From: Bradyrhizobium roseum
Lineage (GTDB): Bacteria > Pseudomonadota > Alphaproteobacteria > Rhizobiales > Xanthobacteraceae
Assembly (NCBI RefSeq): GCF_030413175.1
Contig: NZ_CP129212.1
Location: 5,308,450 to 5,372,449 of the forward strand
Reading direction: 5' to 3'
DNA: 64,000 nucleotides
Part shown: positions 26,101-36,621 of the stretch, piece by piece
Layout: every line of letters starts with the position of its first letter
How positions within the stretch are numbered: position 1 is the first letter of the stretch
The notes under the pieces: model-generated
Databases searched by the model: none
What the model was told of the DNA's origin: nothing
Seen by the model: the letters and a program-made list of their open reading frames with translations, nothing else
Translations under genes and position numbers: made by a program

Positions 26101-26280
26101 TCATCCCCGCGTCGACTCCATCCATAGCAAACAAGAAAAAACCACCGCCACAAGCACTGCAGCGGCTGTAATTTCAATAGCGAAAGGAAAGCCGAGGATT
26201 GCCCACATTGGCAGGCAAATGATTGCAACGACGCCGAAGATGATATTGTCAATTCTCTCGGTAACAGACCTTAGAGACAT
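26101..26280 (-). CDS. 59-aa membrane protein, unknown
   Basis: A complete ATG-to-TGA frame. It starts MSLRSVTERIDNIIFG and contains two helices (VVAIICLPMWAILGFPFAI and AAAVLVAVVFSCLLWM) with a basic, polar N-terminus and a short MESTRG end, the usual look of a real small membrane protein. A weak GAGC sits about 5 nt upstream. The other open frame over this stretch has no membrane pattern. I do not recognise the family. Confidence 0.45.
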   Translation of the reverse strand: MSLRSVTERIDNIIFGVVAIICLPMWAILGFPFAIEITAAAVLVAVVFSCLLWMESTRG

Positions 26281-26546
26281 TGCCGCTCGACCATCGTCGG
26301 ACCACCGACGCTCTAGAAGCTAGATTGTTGTTGCCGGCGAGGAAAGGCAACCTCGGACCCGCTCCGATCACCGTGGCGTGTGAGCATCCGGTCCCGCACC
26401 GGCCTGGAAGGCCATTGCGCCGGGTGCCCGGTTAAGACGGGCGAGCGCCTTTAACGAAACATTCAGAACTGAGCAGCTTGTGTGCGGGGTGAGAGAGCAC
26501 AATTGGAGAGGGGCGCACCTGGGCGACCTCGAACCGGGCGACAAGC

Positions 26547-26954
26547 ATGCTGTCGGCGATCGAAGTTATCGGGGCTTGCTCCATCATCCTCATCGCGCTG
26601 TATGGCTTGATCGCGATGGCGTTGATGCTTCTGATCTGGATCAAAGGTCTATTCGCCACCGTCAAGGAATACGGCTTTCCTGGCAGCGGAACCAGGACAG
26701 GTTTCCGCGCGCTGATGGCTGACGCCAAAGCCCGCCCCAGAAGATTTCTGCTCGTCCTGGGCATTGCCTGCGTATGCATCTATTTCGCCGAGTACGTTTT
26801 GCTCGGACTGATTGCGCTGGGCCTTATCGCCGCCGTGATCGAGACGTGGCGTGGCGACAGTGTCGAGGGACGCCTCACCCGATATCTGAGCCGCCCTCCG
26901 TTCGTGGATGAAGGCCGCCGAGCAACCCGTGACGGCTCCAGCTCCGTCAGCTGA
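26547..26954 (+). CDS. Hypothetical membrane protein
   Basis: 135 aa. One long or paired hydrophobic segment at residues 5-36 (EVIGACSIILIALYGLIAMALMLL), a basic loop, then a second region at 66-95 (FLLVLGIACVCIYFAEYVLLGLIALGLIAAVI). The C-terminus is polar. No family is recognised. The 26281-26546 stretch just upstream has no gene, and this start is supported mainly by the composition. Confidence 0.55.
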   Translation: MLSAIEVIGACSIILIALYGLIAMALMLLIWIKGLFATVKEYGFPGSGTRTGFRALMADAKARPRRFLLVLGIACVCIYFAEYVLLGLIALGLIAAVIETWRGDSVEGRLTRYLSRPPFVDEGRRATRDGSSSVS

Positions 26955-27076
26955 TATCAACTCCGTCGTTTTCGACGGGCTCAATGAAGGCACGGCAGAG
27001 ACAAGCCAACACGGAACATAGTCCGTGCGCTCACCGGTCCTTACCGGGACGCGCCCGACAAGCTGGCATCCTTCCA

Positions 27077-27691
27077 CTAGCGCGCGGGAACCGCCGCCGG
27101 CGCCGCCGCCTTCTTCGGCGCCGCGGGCGCGGCCTTTGCCGGACCGGGCGCGACCGGCAGCAGCTTCATCGCCGCGGCTTGCGCCGGCAGATACTTCACG
27201 ACGATCGCCGGATCGATCTGCGCCAGCGCCGTATCCGGAAGCCGCGTCCAGACTTCATCCCTGCCCAGCAGCGAGATACCGAGATAGCCGCGCATCGTCA
27301 GCGTCTGGCCGTCCGGGCTCAGCGTCATCTTGGCCTTGTAGATCTTGCCGTCGCGCGGATCGAGCACGTTGCCGTTTTCGTATTTCAGGCCATCGCGCTT
27401 CATGTCGCGGATGAAGGACATGCCGAGCCACGGCGCATCCTTGCGATCGTCGACGCATTTCGCGCAGGTCGGATTCGGCGGATCGCCGGCTTCGAGAAAC
27501 AGTCGGGCGAAAACGCCCTCGAAGACACCGGCGTGATCGACAACCAGGAACCAACCGACCGGCTTGCCCTTCTCGACCTTCTCCCACAAGCCCGCGGCGG
27601 AAGGTTCCACCGGCTGCGCGGCGAGTTCGCCTGACACCGCGATGGCGATCACGATGGCGAGTATCAGTTGAAATCCAGCAAGCCTGCGCAT
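27077..27691 (-). CDS. DUF2147 secreted protein
   Basis: 204 aa. I chose ATG 27691 because AGGTGA lies 6 nt upstream and it starts a signal peptide ([26 protein letters not shown]). The body, [19 protein letters not shown], then FEGVFARLF..., CxxC (CAKC), and [17 protein letters not shown], fits the DUF2147 family of exported small proteins with the usual W-E/K...G.i.dP.(d)G..Y start and G.G..L end. The last 40 residues are Ala/Pro/Lys-rich, an extension. Function is unknown. Confidence 0.8.
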   Translation of the reverse strand: MRRLAGFQLILAIVIAIAVSGELAAQPVEPSAAGLWEKVEKGKPVGWFLVVDHAGVFEGVFARLFLEAGDPPNPTCAKCVDDRKDAPWLGMSFIRDMKRDGLKYENGNVLDPRDGKIYKAKMTLSPDGQTLTMRGYLGISLLGRDEVWTRLPDTALAQIDPAIVVKYLPAQAAAMKLLPVAPGPAKAAPAAPKKAAAPAAVPAR

Positions 27692-27816
27692 CGTCGTCAC
27701 CTGATCAATGGCCTCAATCAATGGGCGGAGACTAAGGCCATTTCGCGGACGGAGCCAGTAACGATCGCCCGCGCGTCGGCACGGCGCGGTGAGCCCAGCT
27801 GTCACATTTCGGGACG

Positions 27817-28953
<1,137 letters not shown>

Positions 28954-29004
28954 TCATTCGACAACTGGGCTGTAAGGGATGCGAGATTTTCGGAGATTGA
29001 GCCT

Positions 29005-29460
29005 GTGAACGCCCCCTTGCGCACCGACGCCGCCCCGCGTCTGGAGGATTTCCCCTACCGCCTGTCGGACAATGTGAGATTTGCCGATCTCGATCCCAAC
29101 CAGCACGTCAACAATGCGGTCTACGCCAGCTATTTCGAAACCGGCCGCGTCACGCTGATGAAGGACCGCAGCTACGGGCTGATGCCGGACGGCGTCACCT
29201 GGATCATGGTGCGGCTCGACATGCATTTTCGCGCCGAACTGCGCTGGCCCGGCACGATCGAACTGGGGCTTGGCGTCGTCAAGTTCGGCCGCACCTCCGT
29301 CACCTTCGATCAGGTGGTGTTTTCCGCAGGCATCTGCGTGGCTTCGGCGCAATCGGTCTCCGTGCTGCTCGACGAAGCCACGCGCAAGCCCACGCCGCTG
29401 ACGCCGGAGATCATCGGAAAATTTCAGCCCTGGATTCGCCGCGGAGCCAATCCGGCATGA
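29005..29460 (+). CDS. Hotdog-fold acyl-CoA thioesterase
   Basis: 151 aa from a GTG with GGAG 9 nt upstream. The hotdog (4HBT) motif is clear: RFADLDPNQHVNNAVYASYFETGR, with the D..NH..N catalytic and substrate-binding pattern. Strands follow in LDMHFRAELRWPGTIELGLGV. It would hydrolyse acyl-CoA in the cytoplasm. The TGA overlaps the ATG of the next frame by 4 nt, so the thioesterase and the (now damaged) hydrolase were an operon. Confidence 0.9.
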   Translation: MNAPLRTDAAPRLEDFPYRLSDNVRFADLDPNQHVNNAVYASYFETGRVTLMKDRSYGLMPDGVTWIMVRLDMHFRAELRWPGTIELGLGVVKFGRTSVTFDQVVFSAGICVASAQSVSVLLDEATRKPTPLTPEIIGKFQPWIRRGANPA

Positions 29461-30012
29461 TCCGCGTGGCGATGCTGGCGGCACTCTTCGTTGGCATCGC
29501 CGTGCAGCCCGCCGCGGCTCAGTCGTATTATCGCGAAGACCTCCGCATTCCGATGAACGCGGCCGGCCCGCGCGGACTCGAAGCGATGCTGCTGCGGCCG
29601 TCGGGCACGCAACGCTATCCGCTTGCTTTGCTCAGCCACGGCGCCCCCGTGATGTCGCGGCGCGCGCAACGATGTCGCCCTACGGAGCCTACCGATGATC
29701 GACAGCTTCTTGCGCGACCATCATCTCGGAACGCGCGATATCGCGGCAGGGCCGACGCCTCCGTCGCTGCCTGCGCCGCCGCAACTACGCGAAAAAGGTC
29801 GCGCGGGGTTTGCCGATTATCTTGCCACGAGCTCGCCGCACCGCGCCTTCGCGGTCTCACCCAAGGGCGCCTATGCGTATCGCAGCGGGCGCCGCTCGGC
29901 GCGTGAAGCGGCGGAAGCTGCGCTGGCCGCCTGCACGGAATACGGACCCGATTGCGCCGTTTATGCGATCGATGATGAGCTGGCCGAACCGGCCGGCGCC
30001 GGATCGCGCTGA
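29457..30012 (+). pseudogene. Internally deleted alpha/beta hydrolase
   Basis: The 5' part (29457-29650) encodes a signal peptide (MLAALFVGIAVQPAAAQ) and the start of a secreted alpha/beta hydrolase up to LALLSHGAP. There the frame breaks: DVAARATMSPYGAYR continues the expected protein in another frame and then meets a stop. The 3' part (from 29695, or from upstream in frame) encodes the C-terminal region, MIDSFLRDHHLGTRD...FADYLATSSPHRAFAVSPKGAYAYRSGRR. The catalytic core between them, including the nucleophile, is missing. It starts inside the thioesterase stop. It is probably non-functional; a short 105-aa C-terminal product could still be made. Confidence 0.65.
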
Positions 30013-30040
30013 CCGTGTCTTGACAGTCGCAGGCTTGAAA

Positions 30041-30361
30041 TCAGGCCTGGCGTTCCGGCGTCGACACCACGAGGCCGTCGAGCTCGTCGCTCACCTTGAT
30101 CTGGCACGACAGGCGCGAGTTTGGCCGCACGTCGAAGCCGAAATCCAGCATGTCCTCTTCCATCGGGGTCGGCGCGCCGACCTTCTCGCGCCAGGCTTCG
30201 TCGACATAGACGTGGCATGTCGCGCAGGCGCAGGCGCCGCCGCATTCGGCCTCGATGCCGGGAATGGCGTTGCGGATCGCAGCTTCCATCACGGTCGCGC
30301 CGTTCTCGACTTCGATGGTGCGTTTCTCGCCGGTATGGTCGACAAAGTGAATTTTGGCCAT
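30041..30361 (-). CDS. 2Fe-2S ferredoxin, adrenodoxin type
   Basis: 106 aa. The cluster ligands are C40, C46, C49 and C86 (CX5CX2C, then 36 residues), with C44 extra; [11 protein letters not shown] is the signature of vertebrate-adrenodoxin/putidaredoxin-type ferredoxins. It carries one-electron transfer, often to a P450 or a Rieske-type oxygenase, and may receive electrons from the ferredoxin-NADP reductase encoded 1.2 kb away. I used the ATG at 30361, not the upstream frame. It converges with the hydrolase remnant. Confidence 0.93.
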   Translation of the reverse strand: MAKIHFVDHTGEKRTIEVENGATVMEAAIRNAIPGIEAECGGACACATCHVYVDEAWREKVGAPTPMEEDMLDFGFDVRPNSRLSCQIKVSDELDGLVVSTPERQA

Positions 30362-30499
30362 GATCGCTCGTGCTGCCGGAATGCGTAAGGAAAGTCCCGG
30401 CAGTCCTATAACGGGTCGATCCGCACAGCGCCAGCGGTCGGGACGAAAACCTGAAACGCCCATGTGCCGGGATTTTGCCCGGTACGGACCGCGTTCCGT

Positions 30500-30877
30500 T
30501 CAGGACCGGCGCAGAAACGTCTCGATTTCCGCCCGCGCCTCGCCGACCGCCTCGCCGAGTTCGGCGAGCGCCGCGGAGGCATCGAAACCTCGCGCTATGG
30601 CCGTCTCCAGCCGCGCGGCGGCATCGGCGACGGCAAAAGCGCCGACAGCCCGGGCCGAGCCCTTGAGTGTGTGCGCCAGCACGCTCGAATCCACCGGCAA
30701 GGCCGCGAGCTTTTCGACCAGATCTGCCGTTTGGGCCGAGAACATCGCCAGCACCTCCTGCTCGATCGCGGCATCGCCAAGCGTCATGCGTTGGAGGTGG
30801 TCGAAATCAATCGGCCCGCCGCCGGGGGCCAGCGGAGGCGATGGCATCCATTCAATCCGTTCGAGGTGAAGCGACAT
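30500..30877 (-). CDS. Hpt domain phosphotransfer protein
   Basis: 125 aa. HTLKGSARAVGAFAVADAAARLE is the classic Hpt helix with His69 as the phosphorylation site. The N-terminal 20 residues are polar and proline-rich. A free-standing Hpt passes phosphate between a hybrid kinase and a response regulator; no partner is encoded nearby, so its partners are elsewhere. The start is the ATG at 30877, without a clear ribosome binding site. Confidence 0.88.
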   Translation of the reverse strand: MSLHLERIEWMPSPPLAPGGGPIDFDHLQRMTLGDAAIEQEVLAMFSAQTADLVEKLAALPVDSSVLAHTLKGSARAVGAFAVADAAARLETAIARGFDASAALAELGEAVGEARAEIETFLRRS

Positions 30878-31265
30878 GATGAGGGGTCCGGGTCGCCGCG
30901 CCGAAAGTGATTCGGCGGAGGCCATTTTCCACAGCCAAGCACGCCGGCGGTTAACGGAACGTTCCCCGAACTTGCCGCATATTTACCCGATTTTGGACGC
31001 AAATCCGCCCAGAAACCCCGCGTCGTTCAAGAATTTTGTGCACTTTGAATGTCTTAGCGGACAGCGCTGTTAACGATGATTAAGGATGTCTTAATCGCGG
31101 CCATTTCATTCGCACCGCTCAACCAATAGGATGTGTGGCGGATGTATGCGGACTGGCTGCCGGCGGGCACGCTTGCAGTCCGCGGGGGGTTATGAATCCG
31201 GCTTCGAGCTTGCGACTTTTGCAGGAACGGCCGGGTGCGTAAACGTTAGAGGGGTCGGACTGAAG
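30878..31265. other. Divergent promoter region upstream of the giant gene
   Basis: 388 bp between the leftward Hpt gene and the rightward giant coiled-coil gene. It contains an A/T-rich patch (about 31021-31115) that probably holds the promoter. I see no gene. Confidence 0.4.
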
Positions 31266-34200
31266 ATGGCGAACAATCCAAAGAAGGTCAAAGACCCCAC
31301 TGAAGTCGCGCTGTCCGCCATTCAGGAAGCGCTCAACATCAGCGATACCTCGGTCGACCCCCACCGGAATTCGAGCGGTGGCGAGTTGTCGCCGCCCGCC
31401 ATGCCGTCCACGCCGCCCTTTCCCGAAATGCCGTTCGACACGCGCGGAGGCGGCGACCGGCCGGCGTTCGATTCCATCGATGAGCCGCGCAGCCCTCGTC
31501 GCCCCGCCAATGACGATCGCGAGACCATCGGGCAGCTTTTGCAGGCGATTCAGAAGAATCAGCCGGCGCGCAGCGTCTATACGCTGGCCTCCGTGTTCGG
31601 CGGCGTCTGGGTGGTCGGTTGCGGCCTGCTGACCGTCAGTTTCCTGCCCGCACTGCAGGCGGCGATCGGACAGAGCGGCGGCGTGCTGGTGCTCGCCGGC
31701 CTGGCCGCGCTGTTCTTCGCGCCGGTACTGCTGTTCTACTTCCTCGCGAGCCTCGCCTGGCGCGGCCAGGAAATGCGCATGATCGCGCAATCGATGGCGC
31801 AGGTCGCGATCCGCTTCTCCGAGCCCGAGGGCGCCGCCGCCGATTCGATGGTCACCGTGGGTCAGGCGATTCGCCGGGAAGTTGCAGCGATGGGCGACGG
31901 CGTCGAGCGCGCGATCGCGCGCGCCGGCGAACTGGAATCGCTGGTCGCCAACGAAGTCGCCGCGCTCGAGCGCGCCTATTCCGACAACGAGGTGCGGATC
32001 CGCGCGCTGCTGCAGGACATCGCCCATCAGCGCGACAATCTGGTCGGCCAGGCCGAGCAGGTCCGCAGCGCCATCTCCGGCGTCCAGATCGACCTGCGCC
32101 ACGACATCGCGCTGATCTCGGATGCCATCGCCTCGCGCGTCGACGAGGTCGCGAAAAGCATCACCGGCGCGCTGGAAGAGCGCGGCCAGCACATCACGAG
32201 CGCGCTCAGCCACGCCGGCGACAACATGATTCTCGCGCTCGGCGAGCGCGGCGGCGACCTGCTCGACCGCCTCGAGGAAGCCAGCGCCGAGACCACCCGC
32301 GCGGTGCTCGACGCCTCCGAACGGCTGACCACCAGCCTCAACTTCAAGACCGGCCACGTCCATGACGAGTTCGTCGACCTCGCCGACCGTGTTCACGAGA
32401 TGCTGAACGAGCGCATCGACCGCATCACCGGAGAATTCGAGCAGCGCTCCTCGACCATCGTCGACGGCATTTCCGACCGCACCGAGCAGGTCCACGACTC
32501 CCTGAAGAACTCTTCCGACTCGCTGCTGCTGGAACTCGAACTGCGCTCGGGCGACCTCGTCAACAAGATCGACGACGCCGGCAACCGGCTCGCCAGCCGC
32601 ATCCTCACCTCCGGCGACAAGGCCAGCGAAGCGCTGGACGTGACCGTGAATACGCTGGTCGCCAAGGTGATCGGCCAGACCGAGAACGCGCACGACAGCC
32701 TCGCTTTGCAGATGAACGCCTACGAAGAACTGGTGAAGAACCAGGGCAGCGAGCTTGCGGAGAAATTCGCGCGTGACAGCGGCACGCTCGGCGCGTTGAT
32801 CACGCGTCATATCTCCGAGTTCGACCGCACCGTCAAAACCTTCGGCGGCGAGATCGTCGAGCGCATGGGACAGCGCACCCAGGAAATCAGCGACAATCTG
32901 AAGACCTACGTCGACACCTTCGACACCCGCCTGGTCGCCAACAGCGGCGAGATCACCGCGGTGCTGGATCAGCGCCTGCTGCAGTTCGAAACCACGCTCG
33001 GCACCCGCGTCACCGGCCTCGACGCCTCGCTCGACAGCAAGATCAAGTCGTTCGACGAGACCATCGACGGGCGGCTGAAATCGCTGGAGACGAGCTTCGA
33101 CAGCCGCGCCAAATCCGTCACCGAAACCATCGAGGGCCGGCTCGGCTCGCTGACGGGATCGCTGACCGACGGTGCGGCGCAGGCGATCCAGTCGATCGAC
33201 CAGCGGCTCACCCTCCTCACCTCCTCGCTGACCGACGGCACCGCGCAGGCGATTGCGGCAATCGACCATCGCATCGCCAACGTCACCGAGACCATCGACG
33301 GCCGCAGCGTCCATCTCGCCGACACCATCCAGGCGCGGTTCCAGGAAATCCATCAGGGCCTCGAGACCCGCGTCGACAACCTCGTTGGCGGGATCGATAT
33401 CCGCGTCGGCGATATCGCCAGCGGCATCGAGAGCCGGGTCGGCGCCATTGCCGGCCAAATCGATACCCGCGTGGCGCAGTTCGAGGATCTGCTCGGCACC
33501 CGCATCGAGGCGGTGGCCGGCCGGATCGAGAGCAGCGGCCGCCAGGCCAGCGAAGACCTGACGGCGCGCGCCGAGATGCTGTCGTCCGGAATCAAGTCGC
33601 ATGTCGAGGACGCCGAGCGGTCGCTGACCAACCTCGTCGTCAACACCGCCGAGACCATCCAGACCGGCGCGCGCAGCGCACAGCAGGCGCTGCTGACGGT
33701 GTCCTCCGACGTCGGCGAGAAGCTGAAACTGACCTCCGCCGAGGTCGAGGCCTCGCTGACCGCGATCGGTACCGGCGCCGCCGTATCGATCCTCACCAGC
33801 GCCCAGGAGGCGCAGGCCACGCTGGTGTCGGCCTCCTCCGAGGCGGCCTCGCAGATCAAATCGCTGGCCGCGGACGTCGAGCGCACCCTGTCGGCCGCCG
33901 GCGACGCCACCGCCGCGTCGGTCCTGGCCGGCGCGCGCGAGGCGCAGAACATGCTGGTGACGGCGTCCTCGGATGCCGCCAACCACGTCAAGTCGCTGAC
34001 CTCCGACGTCGAGCGCTCGCTGTCGCTCGCCGGAACCTCGACCGCCGAAGCCGTCACCGCGGGCGCGCGCGAGGCCCAGAGTACGCTGGTCGCCGCTTCC
34101 ACCGAGGCCGCCAACCAGGTCAAGTCGCTTGCCGCCGACGTCCAGCGTTCGCTCTCGATCAGCGGGGTTGCAACGGCCGAGGCGATCACGGCCGGCGCGC

Positions 34201-36596
34201 GCGAGGCGCAAAGCGCCCTGCTCAGCGCTTCCGCCGAAGCCTCGACCCAGGTCAAGTCGCTCACATCCGATGTCGAGCGCTCGCTGTCGATGGCCGGCAA
34301 CGCCACCGCCGAGTCGATCACGACGGGCGCGCGCGAAGCGCAGAACACGCTGATCACGGCGTCGACGGAAGCCGCCAACCACGTCAAGTCGCTGGCGATC
34401 GACGTCGAACGCACGCTGACCACCGTCGGAACCAACGCCGCCGCCGTCATCCTCGGCACCGCGCGCGACGCCCAGACCTCGCTTTCCGCGACCTCTTCCG
34501 AGGCCGCGAACCAGATCAAGGCGATCGCCGCCGACATGGAGCGATCGATCAACGTCGTCACGACAGGCACGACCGATACCATCCAGACCACCGCGCAGAA
34601 CGCGCAGAGCGTGCTGATCGCCGCCACCAACGAGGTGACCACCAAGGTCAAGTCGACCTCGATCGAGATCGAGCGTTCTGTACTGGCCGCCAGCACCAGT
34701 TTCGGCTCGACGATGACCGGCAAGACCGACGAGATCGTCACCTATGTCCAGCAGCAGACCGACCGTCTCGCGCAGATCGTCGACGCCCGCCGCGGTTCGC
34801 TGGTCGAGGCGCTCGGCAGCAGGACCACGCAGCTCACGGGCGACATCGATCGCGTCACCTCCGACGCCCTGAAATCGATCGAGACCCGCGGCCAGGCGTT
34901 CGCGCAATCGATGGCGACCCACGGCTCGGAAGTCGCGCGCACCATCACGACCGCCGGCGACCAAGCCACCGGCGCGGTGGCCAAGTCGCTGAAGGACCTC
35001 GAACAGGCGTCGCGTTCGGCCATCGACCAGTCGCGCCAGGTCTCGATCGCCGCCGTCACCGAAATGCAGGAGACCAGCAAGATCCTGCGCACCGACACGG
35101 TGGCGCTGTTCGAGCGGCTGCGCGAGGGCAACATCCTGCTGCAGGAAGTGCTGACCGGCGCCCACGACAATCTCAACTCGCTGGAACGCGCGCTGGTGAC
35201 CCGCGTCGCCGACTTCGTCTCGGCCATGAACGACGTCACCGCCCGCAACGGCCTCGCCACGCAGACCCTGGAAGACCAGCTCACCGTCTTCAACAGCAAG
35301 ACCTCGAAGGCGCTGGAAGATCTCGGCGCGCTGTCGAGCGAGTTCGAGCGGCACGGCAAGGAGCTGGTCGAGGCGGCCGGCGCCGTCGAACAGGCCAACC
35401 GCACCACCACGAATTCGGTCGCCGACCGCAAGTCGCAGCTCGACTCGCTGGTGACCACCATCGACTTGCGCACCACCGACCTCGACCAGCGGCTGTCGCG
35501 CTTCACCACCCTGCTCGACGAATCGCTCGCCGCGGCCGAAGAGCGCGCCCGCGACATCGCGCGCGTGGTCGCCGAAACCGCCGGCGCGGGCTCGGCCGCA
35601 CTCAACCGGCAGTTCGAAGCGGTGCGTGCGGCGGCCGAGAACGAGCGCCGGCAGACCATCGACGCGATGAGCGACATGTACCAGCAGAGCAACATCGAGA
35701 CGGACGCGATGTTCAAGCAGTCGACCGAGAAGTTCGCGTCGATGGTGCAGGCGATGAAGCAGATGGCCGCCGAAATGCACGACGAGCTCGAGCAGACCCG
35801 CAACGAACTGCGCCGCGGCGTGCTGGAGATGCCGCAGGAGGCCGCCGACAACACCGCGCAGATGCGCAAGGTGATCGTCGACCAGATCGAGGCGCTTGCC
35901 GAACTCAACCGGATCGTCGCCCATCACGGCCGCGGCCTCGACGTCGTGACCGCAAGCCGCCCCACCCCGCCGCGCCAGGAAGAGCAGCCTTTGATCGCGG
36001 CCGTCACCAACCGGAGCAGCGAGACGCGGATGCGCGAGAACGAGCCGCGGATGCGCGAAAGCGAAGTCCGCATGCGCGACATGCCGAGCGCCTCGACGCT
36101 GCCGCCGCCGGACCTCGGCGGGTCGAGCGGCCGCCGCGCCGAAGCCCCGCCGATGTCGCCGGCGGGCGGCGGTCAGGACGGGTGGCTGTCCGACCTGCTC
36201 CATCGCACCGACGCCGGCGTCGGACAGCCGCCCCGCGGCCGCGCCCCGCAGCCAGCCGCCAATCCGCTGGAGTCGCTGTCGCTCGACATCGGCCGGCTGA
36301 TGGATCGCAACCTCGCGGGCGAAATGTGGGACCGCTACCAGCGCGGCGAGAGCAAGGCGTTCACCAAGCGGCTGTACACGCCGGCCGGGCAGAAGGCGTT
36401 CGACGAGGTCTCGCGCAAATACCGCGCCGATCGGAGCTTCAAGCAGACGGTCGACCGCTACATCGCCGAGTTCGAACGGCTGCTCGACGAGGTCGCGCGC
36501 GACGACCGCGGCCCGCAGGCGCTGCGCAGCCACCTCACCTCGGAGACCGGGCTGGTCTACACCCTGCTCGCACACGCGGCCGGGCGGCTTGGGTAA
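31266..36596 (+). CDS. Giant membrane-anchored coiled-coil protein with apolipoprotein-like 11-residue repeats
   Basis: 1776 aa. Residues 1-100 are polar. Two membrane helices follow at about 103-125 and 139-160, so both long arms face the same side, probably the cytoplasm. Residues 165-1580 are almost continuous helix with no proline, made of 11/22-residue units like apolipoprotein A/E; inside it, residues 813-1164 form eight exact 44-residue tandem repeats. Residues 1590-1660 are a Pro/Arg/Met linker with MRE-type repeats. The last 105 residues (from LDIGRLMDRNLAGEMWDRYQRGE) form a separate conserved domain with KRLYTPAGQKAFDEVSRKYR. Similar 'kinesin-like' or ATPase-annotated giants occur in other Rhizobiales; I know of no tested role. 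The ATG was chosen where a GAGGGG lies 11 nt upstream. Confidence 0.85.
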   Translation: MANNPKKVKDPTEVALSAIQEALNISDTSVDPHRNSSGGELSPPAMPSTPPFPEMPFDTRGGGDRPAFDSIDEPRSPRRPANDDRETIGQLLQAIQKNQPARSVYTLASVFGGVWVVGCGLLTVSFLPALQAAIGQSGGVLVLAGLAALFFAPVLLFYFLASLAWRGQEMRMIAQSMAQVAIRFSEPEGAAADSMVTVGQAIRREVAAMGDGVERAIARAGELESLVANEVAALERAYSDNEVRIRALLQDIAHQRDNLVGQAEQVRSAISGVQIDLRHDIALISDAIASRVDEVAKSITGALEERGQHITSALSHAGDNMILALGERGGDLLDRLEEASAETTRAVLDASERLTTSLNFKTGHVHDEFVDLADRVHEMLNERIDRITGEFEQRSSTIVDGISDRTEQVHDSLKNSSDSLLLELELRSGDLVNKIDDAGNRLASRILTSGDKASEALDVTVNTLVAKVIGQTENAHDSLALQMNAYEELVKNQGSELAEKFARDSGTLGALITRHISEFDRTVKTFGGEIVERMGQRTQEISDNLKTYVDTFDTRLVANSGEITAVLDQRLLQFETTLGTRVTGLDASLDSKIKSFDETIDGRLKSLETSFDSRAKSVTETIEGRLGSLTGSLTDGAAQAIQSIDQRLTLLTSSLTDGTAQAIAAIDHRIANVTETIDGRSVHLADTIQARFQEIHQGLETRVDNLVGGIDIRVGDIASGIESRVGAIAGQIDTRVAQFEDLLGTRIEAVAGRIESSGRQASEDLTARAEMLSSGIKSHVEDAERSLTNLVVNTAETIQTGARSAQQALLTVSSDVGEKLKLTSAEVEASLTAIGTGAAVSILTSAQEAQATLVSASSEAASQIKSLAADVERTLSAAGDATAASVLAGAREAQNMLVTASSDAANHVKSLTSDVERSLSLAGTSTAEAVTAGAREAQSTLVAASTEAANQVKSLAADVQRSLSISGVATAEAITAGAREAQSALLSASAEASTQVKSLTSDVERSLSMAGNATAESITTGAREAQNTLITASTEAANHVKSLAIDVERTLTTVGTNAAAVILGTARDAQTSLSATSSEAANQIKAIAADMERSINVVTTGTTDTIQTTAQNAQSVLIAATNEVTTKVKSTSIEIERSVLAASTSFGSTMTGKTDEIVTYVQQQTDRLAQIVDARRGSLVEALGSRTTQLTGDIDRVTSDALKSIETRGQAFAQSMATHGSEVARTITTAGDQATGAVAKSLKDLEQASRSAIDQSRQVSIAAVTEMQETSKILRTDTVALFERLREGNILLQEVLTGAHDNLNSLERALVTRVADFVSAMNDVTARNGLATQTLEDQLTVFNSKTSKALEDLGALSSEFERHGKELVEAAGAVEQANRTTTNSVADRKSQLDSLVTTIDLRTTDLDQRLSRFTTLLDESLAAAEERARDIARVVAETAGAGSAALNRQFEAVRAAAENERRQTIDAMSDMYQQSNIETDAMFKQSTEKFASMVQAMKQMAAEMHDELEQTRNELRRGVLEMPQEAADNTAQMRKVIVDQIEALAELNRIVAHHGRGLDVVTASRPTPPRQEEQPLIAAVTNRSSETRMRENEPRMRESEVRMRDMPSASTLPPPDLGGSSGRRAEAPPMSPAGGGQDGWLSDLLHRTDAGVGQPPRGRAPQPAANPLESLSLDIGRLMDRNLAGEMWDRYQRGESKAFTKRLYTPAGQKAFDEVSRKYRADRSFKQTVDRYIAEFERLLDEVARDDRGPQALRSHLTSETGLVYTLLAHAAGRLG
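33702..34757 (+). repeat. Eight tandem 132-bp coding repeats
   Basis: Units start at 33702, 33834, 33966, 34098, 34230, 34362, 34494 and 34626, each exactly 132 bp (44 codons, four 11-residue turns) inside the giant gene. The typical unit is S(S/T)EAANxVKSLxxDVERSLS, then AGxxTAEAxxAGAREAQSxL. Units 2 to 6 are most alike; the first and the last two are diverged. Confidence 0.9.
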
Positions 36597-36621
36597 GGCT
36601 TAGATCAATCGGACATCTAGA

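Noticed and set aside
26055..26252. A 65-codon minus-strand frame downstream of the SGNH gene
   Set aside because: A different minus-strand frame here (26101-26280) gives a much better two-helix membrane protein.
33702..34757. Regular direct repeats that could be taken for a CRISPR array
   Set aside because: The unit is 132 bp, wholly coding, in phase with the reading frame and without spacers; it encodes 44-residue helical repeats.
31119..36575. An 1818-codon open frame on the minus strand opposite the giant coiled-coil gene
   Set aside because: It has no start with a ribosome binding site, no domain and a repetitive Arg/Asp/Gly-rich composition that mirrors the codon bias of the plus-strand gene. 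High GC and few TTA/CTA/TCA codons on the plus strand leave it stop-free by chance.
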